From Devosia sp. YIM 151766 (GTDB lineage: Bacteria; Pseudomonadota; Alphaproteobacteria; Rhizobiales; Devosiaceae): DNA of 64,000 bases. The stretch lies in NCBI RefSeq assembly GCF_030285925.1, contig NZ_CP127251.1, positions 2,108,001 through 2,172,000 on the forward strand, given 5' to 3'. The translations under genes and the position numbers were made by a program. Below, in pieces: positions 42,740 through 54,007 of the stretch (position 1 is the first letter of the stretch; every line of letters starts with the position of its first letter). The notes under the pieces were generated by a model, which saw only the letters and a list, made by a program, of their open reading frames with translations, did no database searches and was not told where the DNA came from.

Positions 42740-44347
42740 ATGAAGAAACTATTGCTGGGCGCAACCGCGCTCGCCATCTGCGCCGGCTTCTCCAGCGCCG
42801 CTTATGCTGAGTTCACGCTCAACATCCTGCATATCAACGATTTCCACTCGCGGTTCGATCCGATTACGGACAGCGATTCCAATTGTGACGTCGATACCGA
42901 TGCCGCCGGCGAATGCTTCGGCGGCATTGCGCGTCTCAAGACCATCATCGACGATACCCGCGCCGAATATGCGGACGGCAATTCCATCCTCTTATCGGCC
43001 GGCGACAATTTCCAGGGATCCCTCTATTATACCACCTACAAGTCCAAGGTGGTTTCGGACTTCTTCAATCAGATGGGCTTCGACGTGGTCGCCACCGGCA
43101 ACCACGAATTCGACGATGGTCCCGAAGAATTCATGAAATTCATCGAGGCCGCCGAATTTCCCATCATCGGCGGCAATTTCGACGTCACCCGCGACGAAAA
43201 TCTGCGCGGCAAGATCAAGGGCTCCATCGTCGTCGAGATCGGCGGTGAAAAGATTGGCATTATCGGCGCCACCACCGAGGACACGCCGGACATCGCCTCG
43301 CCGGGCGATGACGTGGAGTTCCACGACGTCATCCAATATGTCCGCGGCGCCTCCGAAGCGCTCGATGCCGCCGGCATCGACAAGATCATCCTGCTGAGCC
43401 ATATCGGCTACACGCTCGACCTGGAAGTCGCCGCCGCCCTGCCGCTGGTGGACGTCATCGTCGGTGGCCACAGCCACACGCTGCTCTCCAATATTGCCGA
43501 GGGCGCCGCCGGCCCCTACCCCACCATGGTCACCAATCCCGAAGGCATCGAGGTGCCGGTGGTGCAGGCCAATCAATATGGCAAATATCTGGGCGACATC
43601 GCCATCACCTGGGACGACGACGGCGTCGTCACCTCGGCCGTGGGCGAACCCTATCTCATCGACGCTTCGGTCACCGGCAATGAGGACTTCAAGAGCCAAT
43701 TGGCGGTCCTGCTCGGCCCGATCGAGGAAATGACCACCACCGTCATCGGCACCGCCACCGACAAGATCGAAGGCTCCCGCGAAATCTGCCGCGCCATGGA
43801 ATGCTCGATGGGCAACCTGCTCGCCGATGCCATTCTCGACCGCGTTGCCGATCAGGGCGCCACTATCGCCTTCCAGAATGGCGGCGGCATCCGCGCCTCC
43901 ATCGATGCGGGCGAGGTCACTATCGGCGACGTGCTGACGGTCCTGCCCTTCTCCAACACCCTGGCCACGGTAGAGATCAGCGGTGCCGATGTCATCGAAG
44001 CGCTGGAAAACGGCGTCAGTGATGTCGAGAACGGCGCCGGCCGCTTCGCCCAGGTCGCCGGCCTCAAATACAGCTTCGACCTGTCCCAGCCATCCGGCAG
44101 CCGCGTCAGCGACGTGCTGGTCAAGGGCGACGGCGACACCTGGGTGCCGATCGACGAAGCCGCGAATTATATCATCGTCACCAACAATTACGTGCGTGGC
44201 GGCGGCGATGGTTACGGCACCTTTGCCGAAGGTAGCAATCCCTACGATTTCGGCCCGCCGCTTGAAGACGTCGTCGCCGACTTCATCGCCAAGCAGGGCG
44301 GCACCTACACCCCCTATACCGATGGCCGCATCACCATCATCGAATAG
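42740..44347 (+). CDS. Periplasmic 5'-nucleotidase/UDP-sugar hydrolase family protein
   Basis: 535 residues from the ATG at 42740. A signal peptide (KKLLLGATALAICAGFSSAAYA) precedes a metallophosphatase domain with LHINDFHSRFD, SAGDNFQGS, TGNHEFDDG, LLSHIGY and VIVGGHSHT. The C-terminal 5'-nucleotidase domain has QNGGGIRASIDAGEVTIGDV, LPFSNTLATVEISG and VTNNYVRGGGDGY. It probably releases nucleosides and phosphate from nucleotides outside the inner membrane. This could feed the purine importer and catabolic island. A strong terminator follows. Confidence 0.93.
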   Translation: MKKLLLGATALAICAGFSSAAYAEFTLNILHINDFHSRFDPITDSDSNCDVDTDAAGECFGGIARLKTIIDDTRAEYADGNSILLSAGDNFQGSLYYTTYKSKVVSDFFNQMGFDVVATGNHEFDDGPEEFMKFIEAAEFPIIGGNFDVTRDENLRGKIKGSIVVEIGGEKIGIIGATTEDTPDIASPGDDVEFHDVIQYVRGASEALDAAGIDKIILLSHIGYTLDLEVAAALPLVDVIVGGHSHTLLSNIAEGAAGPYPTMVTNPEGIEVPVVQANQYGKYLGDIAITWDDDGVVTSAVGEPYLIDASVTGNEDFKSQLAVLLGPIEEMTTTVIGTATDKIEGSREICRAMECSMGNLLADAILDRVADQGATIAFQNGGGIRASIDAGEVTIGDVLTVLPFSNTLATVEISGADVIEALENGVSDVENGAGRFAQVAGLKYSFDLSQPSGSRVSDVLVKGDGDTWVPIDEAANYIIVTNNYVRGGGDGYGTFAEGSNPYDFGPPLEDVVADFIAKQGGTYTPYTDGRITIIE

Positions 44348-44372
44348 CAGAGATCCCAGCGGATTTCGGCAA

Positions 44373-44397
44373 GGGCGTCCTCCGGGACGCCCTTTTT
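44373..44397 (+). terminator. Rho-independent terminator after the 5'-nucleotidase
   Basis: A perfect stem GGGCGTCC (44373-44380) and GGACGCCC (44385-44392) around a short loop, followed by TTTTT (44393-44397). It is 25 bp past the stop codon. Confidence 0.9.
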
Positions 44398-44478
44398 CAT
44401 CGTCGGGATGCAGCCCTGCGACCGACCGGCAGCGCCCCGCCGCCCGGGCGGGGCGCCCCTCTCGGCACTGCCGGCCCG

Positions 44479-44730
44479 TCAGGTCCGCCGCGCCAATTGG
44501 CCCCAGGCCAGCAGCACGATCACCGCGCCGACGATCGAGGCGATGAAGCCCGCGCCGTCGCCCGGCCCATACCAGCCGATCTGCTGGCCGAGCCAGGTCG
44601 CCAGCACCGAGCCGACGATCCCCAGCACCGTGGTGAGAATGAAGCCTGAAGGCTTGTTGTCGCCCGGGGTGACCCACTTGGCGATGAGGCCGGCGAAAAA
44701 GCCGATAATGATAGCCCAGACGATTGACAT
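44479..44730 (-). CDS. GlsB/YeaQ/YmgE family stress-response membrane protein
   Basis: 83 residues with three membrane helices: IVWAIIIGFFAGLIAKWV, GFILTTVLGIVGSVLATWLG and GFIASIVGAVIVLLAWG. The GDNKPSGF loop and glycine-rich helix faces are typical of this transglycosylase-associated family, which is stress-induced in many bacteria. The ATG has GGAG eight bases upstream; a longer upstream frame is not real. Confidence 0.9.
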   Translation of the reverse strand: MSIVWAIIIGFFAGLIAKWVTPGDNKPSGFILTTVLGIVGSVLATWLGQQIGWYGPGDGAGFIASIVGAVIVLLAWGQLARRT

Positions 44731-44866
44731 GTGACGCTCCGTGTTCGGTCCACCGGATAAGTCGGAAGTCCCCTGCCGGGTTGCAAGATCGATCACATCT
44801 TGGCTCGTCTTCGGATCGTGAACGAAAGAGCTGCAGCTTGCGGAACGGGCTTGCCGTTGCTGCGGC

Positions 44867-45030
44867 CACTTCGAGTCAAGTTGCCGCGGGATGTGAGGCC
44901 CGAGGGGGTGCTGCGGTTCCTGCCCATCCGGCAGCCTCGCTCCGCCACCCCCACCCTCAATCCCTCCCCTCAAGGGGGAGGGAAGCGACGGAGCGCTGAC
45001 CCAGTCGCCCAAGTAAGCTGCCAATATAAA
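44867..45030. repeat. Repeat element, divergent copy of the element at 58216-58337
   Basis: The left end CACTTCGAGTCAAG plus about 20 further bases matches 58230-58265 with few differences, and the right end AAGTAAGCTGCCAATATAAA matches 58315-58334. The middle (about 44911-44992) is a CCACCCCCACCCTCAATCCC / CCTCCCCTCAAGGGGG segment related to 20848-20945. It is followed by a CCCGCGAAAGTGGGAGCC fragment at about 45036. No gene is seen between 44731 and 45091. Confidence 0.7.
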
Positions 45031-45091
45031 ATGCTTCCCGCGAAAGTGGGAGCCTCCGTTTAACACAAAGCGCTTCTCTCGCAGTCCAGCT

Positions 45092-46135
45092 CTAAACCGC
45101 GTATTCCATCCGGTCCCGGTCGGTCGCCGTCGCCAGGTCCAGCACTTTCTGGATATTGGTGGCGTGGCGGAAACTCGGTTCGAGGTTCTTGCCCGCCCGG
45201 CATGCCTCGACGAAGCGCTGATAATTGGTCGGCACCGGGTCGACCTCCACTTCGGTCCAGGTGCCGGTCTCGACATCCGGTCCCAGGCAGGTCAGGAGCT
45301 TGGACCAGTCGTGCCGGTGCTGCACTTCGAGCGAGCCCAGTTCGCCATAGACCCGCAGCCGCAATTCGTTGAAATGTCCCGTCGCCCAGCGTGAGGCATG
45401 GATCACGCCCAGCGCGCCATTTTCCAGCTGCGCCGTCATGGCGAAGCTGTCATTGGCGTCGAGGTCATATTCGCCGATCACATTGCCGGGGACCTTTTCG
45501 AAGGTTTCCAGCCGGCAGAATATCCGCGAAAAATCGCTGCCCGCGCCATAGGCGGCGAAGTCCAGGATATGGACCCCGATATCGCCCAATACGCCGTTCG
45601 AGCCGTGCGATTTGGACAGGCGCCACAGCCACTGGCTTTCGGTGCGCCAATCGCCCCAGGCTTTCGACACCAGCCAGCTTTGCAGATAGCTCGCCTCGAA
45701 ATGCTTGACCGATCCAAGCTGTCCGCTGCTGACGATTTCCCGCGCCTTCTGCAATTGCGCCACATTGCGATAGGTGAGGTTGACCATGTTGACCAGGCCC
45801 AGCCCCTCGGCCGTCTCGGTCATTTCCAGCGCGCGCGCATGGTCGGTCGCCAGCGGCTTTTCGCAGAACACATGCTTGCCGGCGGCCAGGGCCGCCATGG
45901 TCGTGGGATAATGCACGCTGTCGGGCGTCACATTGGCCACGGCATCGAACTCGCCCCAGGCCAGGGCCGCGTCCAGCGAGCCGAAGCCGCGCTCGATATT
46001 ATGGGCGGCGCAAAACGCCTCGACGCGCGCCGGTTCGACGTCGACGCCGCCAACCAGGGTCACGCCCTCGATATTGGCGAAGTTCTTGGCATGCGTATTG
46101 GCCATGCCGCCGGTACCCAGGATGAGGATACGCAT
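45092..46135 (-). CDS. thuB: Gfo/Idh/MocA oxidoreductase ThuB
   Basis: 347 residues. N-terminal Rossmann domain with LILGTGGMANTHAKNFA, VANVTPDSVHYP and HVFCEKPLATDHARA (the EKP motif). The C-terminal domain has the conserved substrate-site lines SNGVLGDIGVHILDFAAY and ALGVIHASRWATGH. It is last in a run ordered thuE-F-G-K-A-B, exactly as in Sinorhizobium. In that system ThuB oxidises trehalose and related disaccharides to the 3-keto form. It follows thuA by 146 bp. Confidence 0.88.
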   Translation of the reverse strand: MRILILGTGGMANTHAKNFANIEGVTLVGGVDVEPARVEAFCAAHNIERGFGSLDAALAWGEFDAVANVTPDSVHYPTTMAALAAGKHVFCEKPLATDHARALEMTETAEGLGLVNMVNLTYRNVAQLQKAREIVSSGQLGSVKHFEASYLQSWLVSKAWGDWRTESQWLWRLSKSHGSNGVLGDIGVHILDFAAYGAGSDFSRIFCRLETFEKVPGNVIGEYDLDANDSFAMTAQLENGALGVIHASRWATGHFNELRLRVYGELGSLEVQHRHDWSKLLTCLGPDVETGTWTEVEVDPVPTNYQRFVEACRAGKNLEPSFRHATNIQKVLDLATATDRDRMEYAV

Positions 46136-46281
46136 AGTCTGCTATTCCTTGGGGATGTTGCCCCGATGTTTACATTCCCGCCGGAACAGTCCCGCAAGGC
46201 GAGACGTCCCGACATTTACACCATGATCGTCACTGGCCCGCCTGCGTGATCTGCGGGAGCAATGACGCCTGCAAGACTGGC

Positions 46282-47070
46282 CTAGACCTTCACTTCGCCC
46301 GCATGATCCGCCGCCGACAGCTTGGCCCCGCGCTCCTCGATCTTCTCGATCGCTTCGCTTACCGGCCTGTTGGGCGCCTTCATCAACTGCGCCTGTCGCT
46401 CGCCGCTATAGGCCCAGTTGACCGCATTGCGCAGCACCTGCCCCACATTGGCGTCGTGATAGGTCGGATAGGTTTCGTGGCCGGGCCGGAAATAGAAGAT
46501 ATTGCCGGCGCCGCGGCGATAGGTCAGGCCGCTTCGGAACACTTCGCCGCCCTGGAACCAGGAGACGAACACGGTTTCCAGCGGCTCCGGCACGGTGAAG
46601 GGCTCGCCATACATTTCTTCATATTCGAGCTCGAAATAGGCCGGCAATCCCTTGGCGATCGGATGGCCCGGATTGACCACCCAAAGGCGCTCGCGCTCGC
46701 CCGCCTCGCGCCAGTGCAGATTGGCGGGGGAGCCCATCAGCCCCTTGAACACTTTGGAATGGTGGCCGGAATGCAGCACGATCAATCCCATGCCCTGCCA
46801 GACATGCTCCATCACCCGCTTGACCACGCCGTCGTCCACCTGGTCGTGCGCGGCATGACCCCACCAGATCAGCACATCGGTATCGGCCAGAGCCTCTTCG
46901 GTGCAGCCGTGCTCGGGCTCCTGCAGCGTCGTGGTCTTCACCGCTATATTGCTGTCCTGACGCAGCAGCGCCGCGATCTGGTTATGCATCCCTTCGGGAT
47001 AGTTTTCGGCGACCTGCTTGTTCTTTTGTTCGTGAACGTTTTCGCCCCAGACCAGGGTACGGATTGCCAT
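46282..47070 (-). CDS. thuA: ThuA, trehalose utilisation protein
   Basis: 262 residues from an ATG with CAGGAG eight bases upstream. ThuA fold: [15 protein letters not shown] at the start, [70 protein letters not shown] and [10 protein letters not shown]. In rhizobia it acts with ThuB on 3-keto-trehalose-type intermediates. It is separated from thuK by 174 bp holding a long palindrome. Confidence 0.9.
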   Translation of the reverse strand: MAIRTLVWGENVHEQKNKQVAENYPEGMHNQIAALLRQDSNIAVKTTTLQEPEHGCTEEALADTDVLIWWGHAAHDQVDDGVVKRVMEHVWQGMGLIVLHSGHHSKVFKGLMGSPANLHWREAGERERLWVVNPGHPIAKGLPAYFELEYEEMYGEPFTVPEPLETVFVSWFQGGEVFRSGLTYRRGAGNIFYFRPGHETYPTYHDANVGQVLRNAVNWAYSGERQAQLMKAPNRPVSEAIEKIEERGAKLSAADHAGEVKV

Positions 47071-47130
47071 GATAGTCTCCTGATGAAATGTCGGCGGGGA
47101 GGCGCCGGAAAAGTCTGATGGTCTTTGCGC

Positions 47131-47191
47131 CATTCCGACAAAGGCGGGAACCCTTGTTTGCTCAACGGAGGTTCCCGCCTTGACGGAAATG
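47131..47191. repeat. Long-stem palindrome between thuK and thuA
   Basis: Arms of about 22 bases at 47131-47152 and 47170-47191 pair almost fully around GGCGGGAACC/GGTTCCCGCC, with a 17-base loop. It belongs to the CGGGAACC repeat family seen at 15605. Lying inside the operon, it may stabilise or process the thuK end of the mRNA. Confidence 0.8.
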
Positions 47192-47244
47192 GCAGCCTGT
47201 GTGCGAAAGGTGACAGTTGCGGGGCCGCCACCGAAAATTGAACG

Positions 47245-48249
<1,005 letters not shown>

Positions 48250-48262
48250 TTCTTGTTACTCC

Positions 48263-49107
<845 letters not shown>

Positions 49108-49108
<1 letters not shown>

Positions 49109-50088
49109 TAGCGGTCTCCTCCGTCGAAACGCACCTGGCCGAGCCAGATATAGAGGATGGTCAGCGCCGCGATGATCAGGAACAGCAGCGTCGACATGGC
49201 CGAGCCATAGGCGAATTTGTCGAAATCGAAGAGGTTCTCCCGCGCCAGGACGCTCATCGTCTTGGTGGAGGCGCTATTGGGCGTCAGCACATAGATGAGG
49301 TCGAAAATGCGCAGCGCATCGAGCAGGCGGAAGATGATCGCCACCATCAGCGCCGGCCGCACCAGCGGCAGCGTGATGCGGAAAAACTGCTTGATCGGAT
49401 GCACGCCGTCGATTTCGGCGGCCTCATAGATATCCTTGGGGATCATCTGCAGGCCCGCCAGGACCAGCAGCGCCATGAATGGCGTGGTCTTCCAGATATC
49501 CACGACCAGAACCGCGGTCATCGCCGTGTCCGCATTGGCCGTCCAGGCCACTTTCTGGCTGAGCAGGCCCAGCCGCATGCCCAAATCGTTGAGAATGCCG
49601 AACTGGTCATTGAGCATCCAGGCCCACATCTTCGCCGACACGACGGTGGGAATGGCCCAGGGGATGAGGATGGCGGCGCGCACGATGCCGCGCCCCTTGA
49701 ATTCGGCATTGAGCACTAGCGCCACGATCATGCCCAGCACTGCCTCGAAGGCGACCGAGATGAAGGCGAAGCGCACCGTGTTCCACACCGCATTCCACCA
49801 GGCCGGATCGACCAGCAGGCCGCGATAGCGCACAGTGCCGCTTTCCAGCACCGACCAGCGCAGATAATTGCCCACGCCATACCATTCGGCGGCATCGAGA
49901 TTGCTCAGCGAGGCGTCGGTGAACGAGAAATAGATCGAGCGTATCAGAGGCCAGCCGGCCACCACGGCCAAAGCCGCCAACATCGGTATCAGGAACAGCC
50001 GGGCAGCTCTCAAGCGCTGCTGCGTCAGCTCCGACCTCTCCCTGGGGGCCGGCGCCGTGGCGGCCAGTCCCATCGTCTCCGTCGCCAT
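49108..50088 (-). CDS. thuF: ABC sugar permease ThuF
   Basis: 326 residues from the ATG with GGGAGG seven bases upstream; an earlier in-frame ATG lacks this. Six to seven membrane helices, MalF-like, with the EAA loop YEAAEIDGVHPIKQFFRITLPLVRPAL. The first helix follows a short cytoplasmic N-terminus (ATAPAPRERSELTQQRLRAARLFL). It forms the permease dimer with ThuG. Confidence 0.92.
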
Positions 50089-50121
50089 CGTTTTCCTCCC
50101 GACGCGCATCGTCATTATTGC

Positions 50122-50160
50122 GCGAGGCGGGCGACGGGAAAACCCCGCCGTCCGCCTCGC
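50122..50160 (-). other. Intercistronic hairpin between thuE and thuF
   Basis: Arms GCGAGGCGGGCGACGGG (50122-50138) and CCCCGCCGTCCGCCTCGC (50143-50160) form a very stable stem with a loop of four bases and a few G-U or mismatched pairs. It lies 20 bp past the thuE stop in the thu transcript and no T-run follows. This fits a 3' stabiliser or partial barrier that gives more binding protein than permease, as in malE-malF. Confidence 0.8.
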
Positions 50161-50179
50161 TTCTGGGTCCTGGGAGGAC

Positions 50180-51448
50180 TTACCAGGAATCGCCCTTGAG
50201 ATCGGTCAGGTCGGCTTCGAGAACTTCGAGATTCTCGGCTGCCGAGCCATTGCCCGAAAGCGTGTCATGCACGGCGCTCCAGAACAGCGAGGAGACCTCG
50301 TTGTAGTTGGCCTGGGTCGGCGCGGACGGACGCGGAACCGCATTCTGGAAGATTTCCTTCCACGCCGGGATGATCGGCTGGCCGGCGGCGATGTCGGCAT
50401 CGTCGTACAGCGCCTCGATCGTGGGCAGGTTGGACTGCATCAGCGCCCGTTCCTTCTGCACTTCGGCCGAGCTCAGATAGAGCGCCAGTTCGATGGCGGC
50501 ATCCGGGTCGGGCGAGTACTTGGAAACGGCGACGTTCCAGCCGCCCAGCGTGGCGGCGGAGCGGGCATCGGGGCCATCGCCGGCGGGCAGCGGCGCCACG
50601 TCGAACTTGCCGGCGATCGGAGAATCCTCGCCATTGCCCAGCGAATAGGCATAGGGCCAGTTGCGGTGGAACACGGCATTGCCGAGCTGCCATACGCCAC
50701 GGCTTTCCTCTTCCATATAGCCCAGATTGCCTTCGGGCGAGATGGTGCCGATCCAGCTTGCGGCAAGATCGATCGCGGCGGCGGCGTGCTCGTTATTGAT
50801 CGAGATGGTGCCATCGGCCTCGATGATCTGGCCGCCGCCATAGGACTTGACCCATTCCAGCGCATTGCAGGTCAGGCCTTCATAGGCATTGCCCTGGAAC
50901 ACGAAGCCCCACATTTCCGAATTGCCCTCGGCACGTTCGGCATCCATGATTTCCTTGGCGGTCTCGGTCATTTCCGCCCAGGTGGCCGGCACCGACTTGC
51001 CATGCTTTTCCAGCAGGTCGGTGCGGTAGAACAGCGCCGGGGCGTCGGTGAAGGCCGGCATCGCCACCAGCTTGCCGTTCACGGTCTGCGACTCGATGAT
51101 CGAGGGGAAGTGCTCGTCAAGCACACCGGCGGCGGCTTCGCTCAGATCGAGGAACTGGTCCGCCAACTGCGGGGCCCAGATCACGTCGGTCTGATAGACG
51201 TCGATATCGGTATTGCCGGCCGCCAGCCACAGCTTGTACTGGCCGAACTGGTCGGTGGTGGACGAGGGCATCGGCACGATGGTGACCGAGTGACCGGTAT
51301 CGGCTTCGAACTTGTCGAGCTGGCCGCGCAGGAATTCGAGGCCCGTGCCGGTATCGCCGGACACGATCGAGAGCTCGGCGGCCTGCGCCGCACCCGCCAC
51401 CAGCGTCACGCTCGTCAAAAGACCGACGAGCAGCTTGTTCATCTTCAT
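50180..51448 (-). CDS. thuE: Extracellular sugar-binding protein ThuE
   Basis: 422 residues. Signal peptide (NKLLVGLLTSVTLVAGAAQA) cut near AAELSIVSGD. Family-1 solute-binding fold: SGDTGTGLEFLRGQLDKFE, DVYQTDVIWAPQLADQFLDL, AMPAFTDAPALFYRTDLLEK, VGWQG-like GFVFQGNAYEGLTCNALEW, GGWNVAVSKYSPDPDAA. Together with ThuFGK it should import trehalose and similar disaccharides (maltose, sucrose, palatinose) by analogy with Sinorhizobium. GGGAGG precedes the ATG. It is first in the operon. Confidence 0.92.
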   Translation of the reverse strand: MKMNKLLVGLLTSVTLVAGAAQAAELSIVSGDTGTGLEFLRGQLDKFEADTGHSVTIVPMPSSTTDQFGQYKLWLAAGNTDIDVYQTDVIWAPQLADQFLDLSEAAAGVLDEHFPSIIESQTVNGKLVAMPAFTDAPALFYRTDLLEKHGKSVPATWAEMTETAKEIMDAERAEGNSEMWGFVFQGNAYEGLTCNALEWVKSYGGGQIIEADGTISINNEHAAAAIDLAASWIGTISPEGNLGYMEEESRGVWQLGNAVFHRNWPYAYSLGNGEDSPIAGKFDVAPLPAGDGPDARSAATLGGWNVAVSKYSPDPDAAIELALYLSSAEVQKERALMQSNLPTIEALYDDADIAAGQPIIPAWKEIFQNAVPRPSAPTQANYNEVSSLFWSAVHDTLSGNGSAAENLEVLEADLTDLKGDSW

Positions 51449-51575
51449 TGGAAATCCTCCCGAAAGAAACAGGTCACGGGAGAAGCGTGTCGAATCCGTC
51501 CGGCGCCTCCGCGCCCGGCCAATTCTCCTCCCCCGTCAAAAGCACCCCACCGCCCGGTCTTTGCCATGCGGTTTT

Positions 51576-51585
51576 AAAGCGCTTT
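51576..51585. promoter_or_regulatory. LacI-type operator candidate, thuE promoter
   Basis: AAAGCGCTTT, a perfect palindrome with the central CG typical of LacI/GalR operators, 128 bp before thuE and 360 bp before thuR. A second, weaker site, TTGAAATCGCTTTGAA, is at 51790-51805. Together they suit control of both divergent transcripts by ThuR. Confidence 0.55.
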
Positions 51586-51944
51586 GGACAGAAAGGAACC
51601 AGAGAGCCTATTTGCTGTCAAGCGGCTCGCCGGGAGAATTTTAGGAACTTTCCATTCGATCCGAAAATTTAGAAACAAAAACAATAAGTTATGACAAAAC
51701 AGCTCCTGAAATGGTTAATTTCGTGCCGCGCGGCGATGATGTACGCACCTCAAAACATTTCCGACGATTTCCCCCTCTTGCCACGGAATTTGAAATCGCT
51801 TTGAATGCTCGCCGGAGGAGAATGGCGATAGGCCCTGTTCATGGGAATGCGCCTGCCCTAAAGGCAAGACCCGACCGGTTCGACGCCAGGCAAGCTGCCG
51901 GCACAGGGGGCCGGACCGTCGAACCATCCGGGCCGAAAACCGCT

Positions 51945-52964
51945 ATGAGACTGAAAGACCTCGCTGAGCATCTCGGCCTGTCCCCCACCACGGTCAGCCG
52001 CGCGCTCAACAATTATCCGGAAGTCAACGAGGCCACCCGCCGCCGGGTGGCAGCGGCCGCCACCGCGCTCGGCTACCGCCCCAATGCCAGTGCGCTGCGT
52101 CTCGCCACCGGCCGCGCCGGCGCTATCGGCCTGGTCCTGCGCGGCGCGGACGAACTCGGCCCGCATATGTCCGAATTCCTCTCCGGGCTCGGCGCCTCCA
52201 TGGCCCATCGCGAAATCGACGTTCTCGTCTCCACCGTCGCCAGCCAGCAGGAGGAATTGGCGGCCTATCGCCGCCTGGCCGCCAGCCAGAAGGTGGATGC
52301 CGTGGTGCTCCATTCGCCCACCCTCCGCGACGAGCGCGCCGAACTCCTGCTCGATCTCAAGATACCCTTCGTGCTGCATGGCCGCACCGATATCGGTCAC
52401 CCCGTCGCCTGGCTCGACATCGACAATACCGGCGCCCTCGAACGCGCCACCGGCCATCTGCTCGATCTCGGCCATCAGCGCGTTGCACTGTTCAACGGCC
52501 TCAAGGGCCGCACCTTTTCCGAGCATCGGGAACTGGGCTATCTCGCCGCCCTCTCGGCGCGCGGCATTCCGTTCGATCCCGCCCTTATGGTCAATTCCGT
52601 CTTCACCGACGAGACCGCCTTCCGCCTCGCCCAGTTCATGCTCGAGCGCCGGCCCCGCCCCACGGCATTCCTCGCCGGCTCGATGATGACGGCCCTGGGT
52701 ATTTTCCGCGCCATCCGCCAGGCCGGGCTGGAACTGGGCCGCGACATCTCCATGATCGCCCACGACGACGTCTTCCCCTATCTCAATGCCGACAACATGT
52801 ATCCGACCATGTCGACCACCCGTTCCTCCATCCGCCAGGCCGGCACCCGCATCGCCGAATTGATCGCCCAGGTCCTGGCCGGCAAGCATGTGGAAGACGT
52901 GCACGAAATCTGGCCGGTCGAGCTGGTGCTGCGGGAAAGCTCGGCGCCTTTGCGAAATCCCTGA
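51945..52964 (+). CDS. thuR: LacI-family regulator of the thu operon
   Basis: 339 residues from the ATG at 51945; the longer upstream frame lacks homology. The helix-turn-helix MRLKDLAEHLGLSPTTVSRALN is followed by the hinge helix RPNASALRLATGRAGAIGLVL. The rest is a periplasmic-binding-protein-like sugar sensor. It is divergent from thuE, so it very probably represses the thu operon until a disaccharide or derivative binds. Confidence 0.92.
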   Translation: MRLKDLAEHLGLSPTTVSRALNNYPEVNEATRRRVAAAATALGYRPNASALRLATGRAGAIGLVLRGADELGPHMSEFLSGLGASMAHREIDVLVSTVASQQEELAAYRRLAASQKVDAVVLHSPTLRDERAELLLDLKIPFVLHGRTDIGHPVAWLDIDNTGALERATGHLLDLGHQRVALFNGLKGRTFSEHRELGYLAALSARGIPFDPALMVNSVFTDETAFRLAQFMLERRPRPTAFLAGSMMTALGIFRAIRQAGLELGRDISMIAHDDVFPYLNADNMYPTMSTTRSSIRQAGTRIAELIAQVLAGKHVEDVHEIWPVELVLRESSAPLRNP

Positions 52965-53097
52965 CCCATTCGCTGCGCTCGCCCCGCGCCTGTGCTATGC
53001 TTCTCGCCATGCCGCATTGGGCGCTCGGGCATCGTGCTGGAGCGGCGCTTTGCCTGCGGCAGGGCCTATGCCGCCCTGGCGGCCTCGGAGTACGTTC

Positions 53098-53931
53098 ATG
53101 ACTTCGCCTTTCGTCACCACCGCCTGGCTGGCCCAGCATTTGTCCGATCCCGGCCTCGTCGTGGTCGATGCCAGCTGGCACCTGCCCAATGCGTCCCGCA
53201 ACGCCCAGGCCGAATATCTGGCCGGCCATATTCCCGGCGCCGTGTTCTTCGACATCGACGGCATTGCCGACACCGCGTCCAGCCTGCCGCATATGCTGCC
53301 CGCGCCCGCCGATTTCGCCCGCGCCGTCGGCGCGCTCGGCATTAGCGAGGACATGAATATTGTCGTCTATGACGAAGTGGGATTGTTCAGCGCCCCGCGC
53401 GCCTGGTGGACCTTCCGCACTTTCGGCGCCCCGAATGTCTTCATGCTCGAAGGCGGCGGTCCCCAATGGCGCGCCGAGCGCCGCCATGTCGAAGCCGGAC
53501 TGGTCGAGCGTCATCCCACCATCTTCCAGCCGCGCCTCGATCCCCTTGCCGTCGCCGATTTCGACATCGTCAATGCCCGCTCGAAGGATCGCGCCGCTCA
53601 GATCGTCGACGCTCGCCCCGCCCCGCGCTTTCATGCCGAAGTTCCCGAACCGCGCCCTGGCCTCAAGTCCGGCCATATTCCCGGCAGCTTCAACGTGCCG
53701 GTCGGGCTGCTCACCGAGAACGGCGCGCTCAAGGATACCGAAACCCTCCGGGCGCTTTTTGCCGAACGCGGCCTCGACCTCGACAGCCCGATCATCACCT
53801 CCTGCGGCTCCGGCATCACCGCCGTCACCCTGGCCCTGGCGCTGGAACAGGCCGGCGCCGGCGACGTTACCGTCTATGACGGGTCATGGGCCGAATGGGG
53901 CTCGAGGCCCGACGCCGAAATAGAAAGCTAG
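53098..53931 (+). CDS. sseA: 3-mercaptopyruvate sulfurtransferase / rhodanese
   Basis: 277 residues, two rhodanese domains. The first, inactive one has VVVDASWHLPNASRNAQAE, GHIPGAVFFDID and VVYDEVGLFSAPRAWW. The second has the active-site loop SCGSGITAVTLALAL; CGSG[VI]TA is the signature of mercaptopyruvate sulfurtransferases. It transfers sulfur from 3-mercaptopyruvate to a thiophile or cyanide. GGAG lies nine bases before the ATG. The 133-bp leader has GC-rich hairpins but no family I can name. Confidence 0.92.
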   Translation: MTSPFVTTAWLAQHLSDPGLVVVDASWHLPNASRNAQAEYLAGHIPGAVFFDIDGIADTASSLPHMLPAPADFARAVGALGISEDMNIVVYDEVGLFSAPRAWWTFRTFGAPNVFMLEGGGPQWRAERRHVEAGLVERHPTIFQPRLDPLAVADFDIVNARSKDRAAQIVDARPAPRFHAEVPEPRPGLKSGHIPGSFNVPVGLLTENGALKDTETLRALFAERGLDLDSPIITSCGSGITAVTLALALEQAGAGDVTVYDGSWAEWGSRPDAEIES

Positions 53932-54007
53932 AACGTTTTCCAGCAAAAGCGGCCTCGGTTTTGCGGTTCGGAAACGCGACAAGCAAAATGCCCAAGGAAG
54001 GATTGCC

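Noticed and set aside
42730..42748. AGGGATAACAGGG just before the 5'-nucleotidase ATG, resembling the core of an I-SceI site
   Set aside because: The last bases of the 18-bp site differ and there is no intron or homing-endonuclease gene; it is a chance match overlapping the ribosome-binding site.
42992..44869. 625-codon open frame antisense to the 5'-nucleotidase
   Set aside because: Shadow frame; only its last part coincides with the real GlsB-type gene at 44479-44730.
52965..53097. GC-rich leader before sseA as a possible riboswitch
   Set aside because: Several hairpins can be drawn, but I recognise no known riboswitch core or a terminator/anti-terminator pair.
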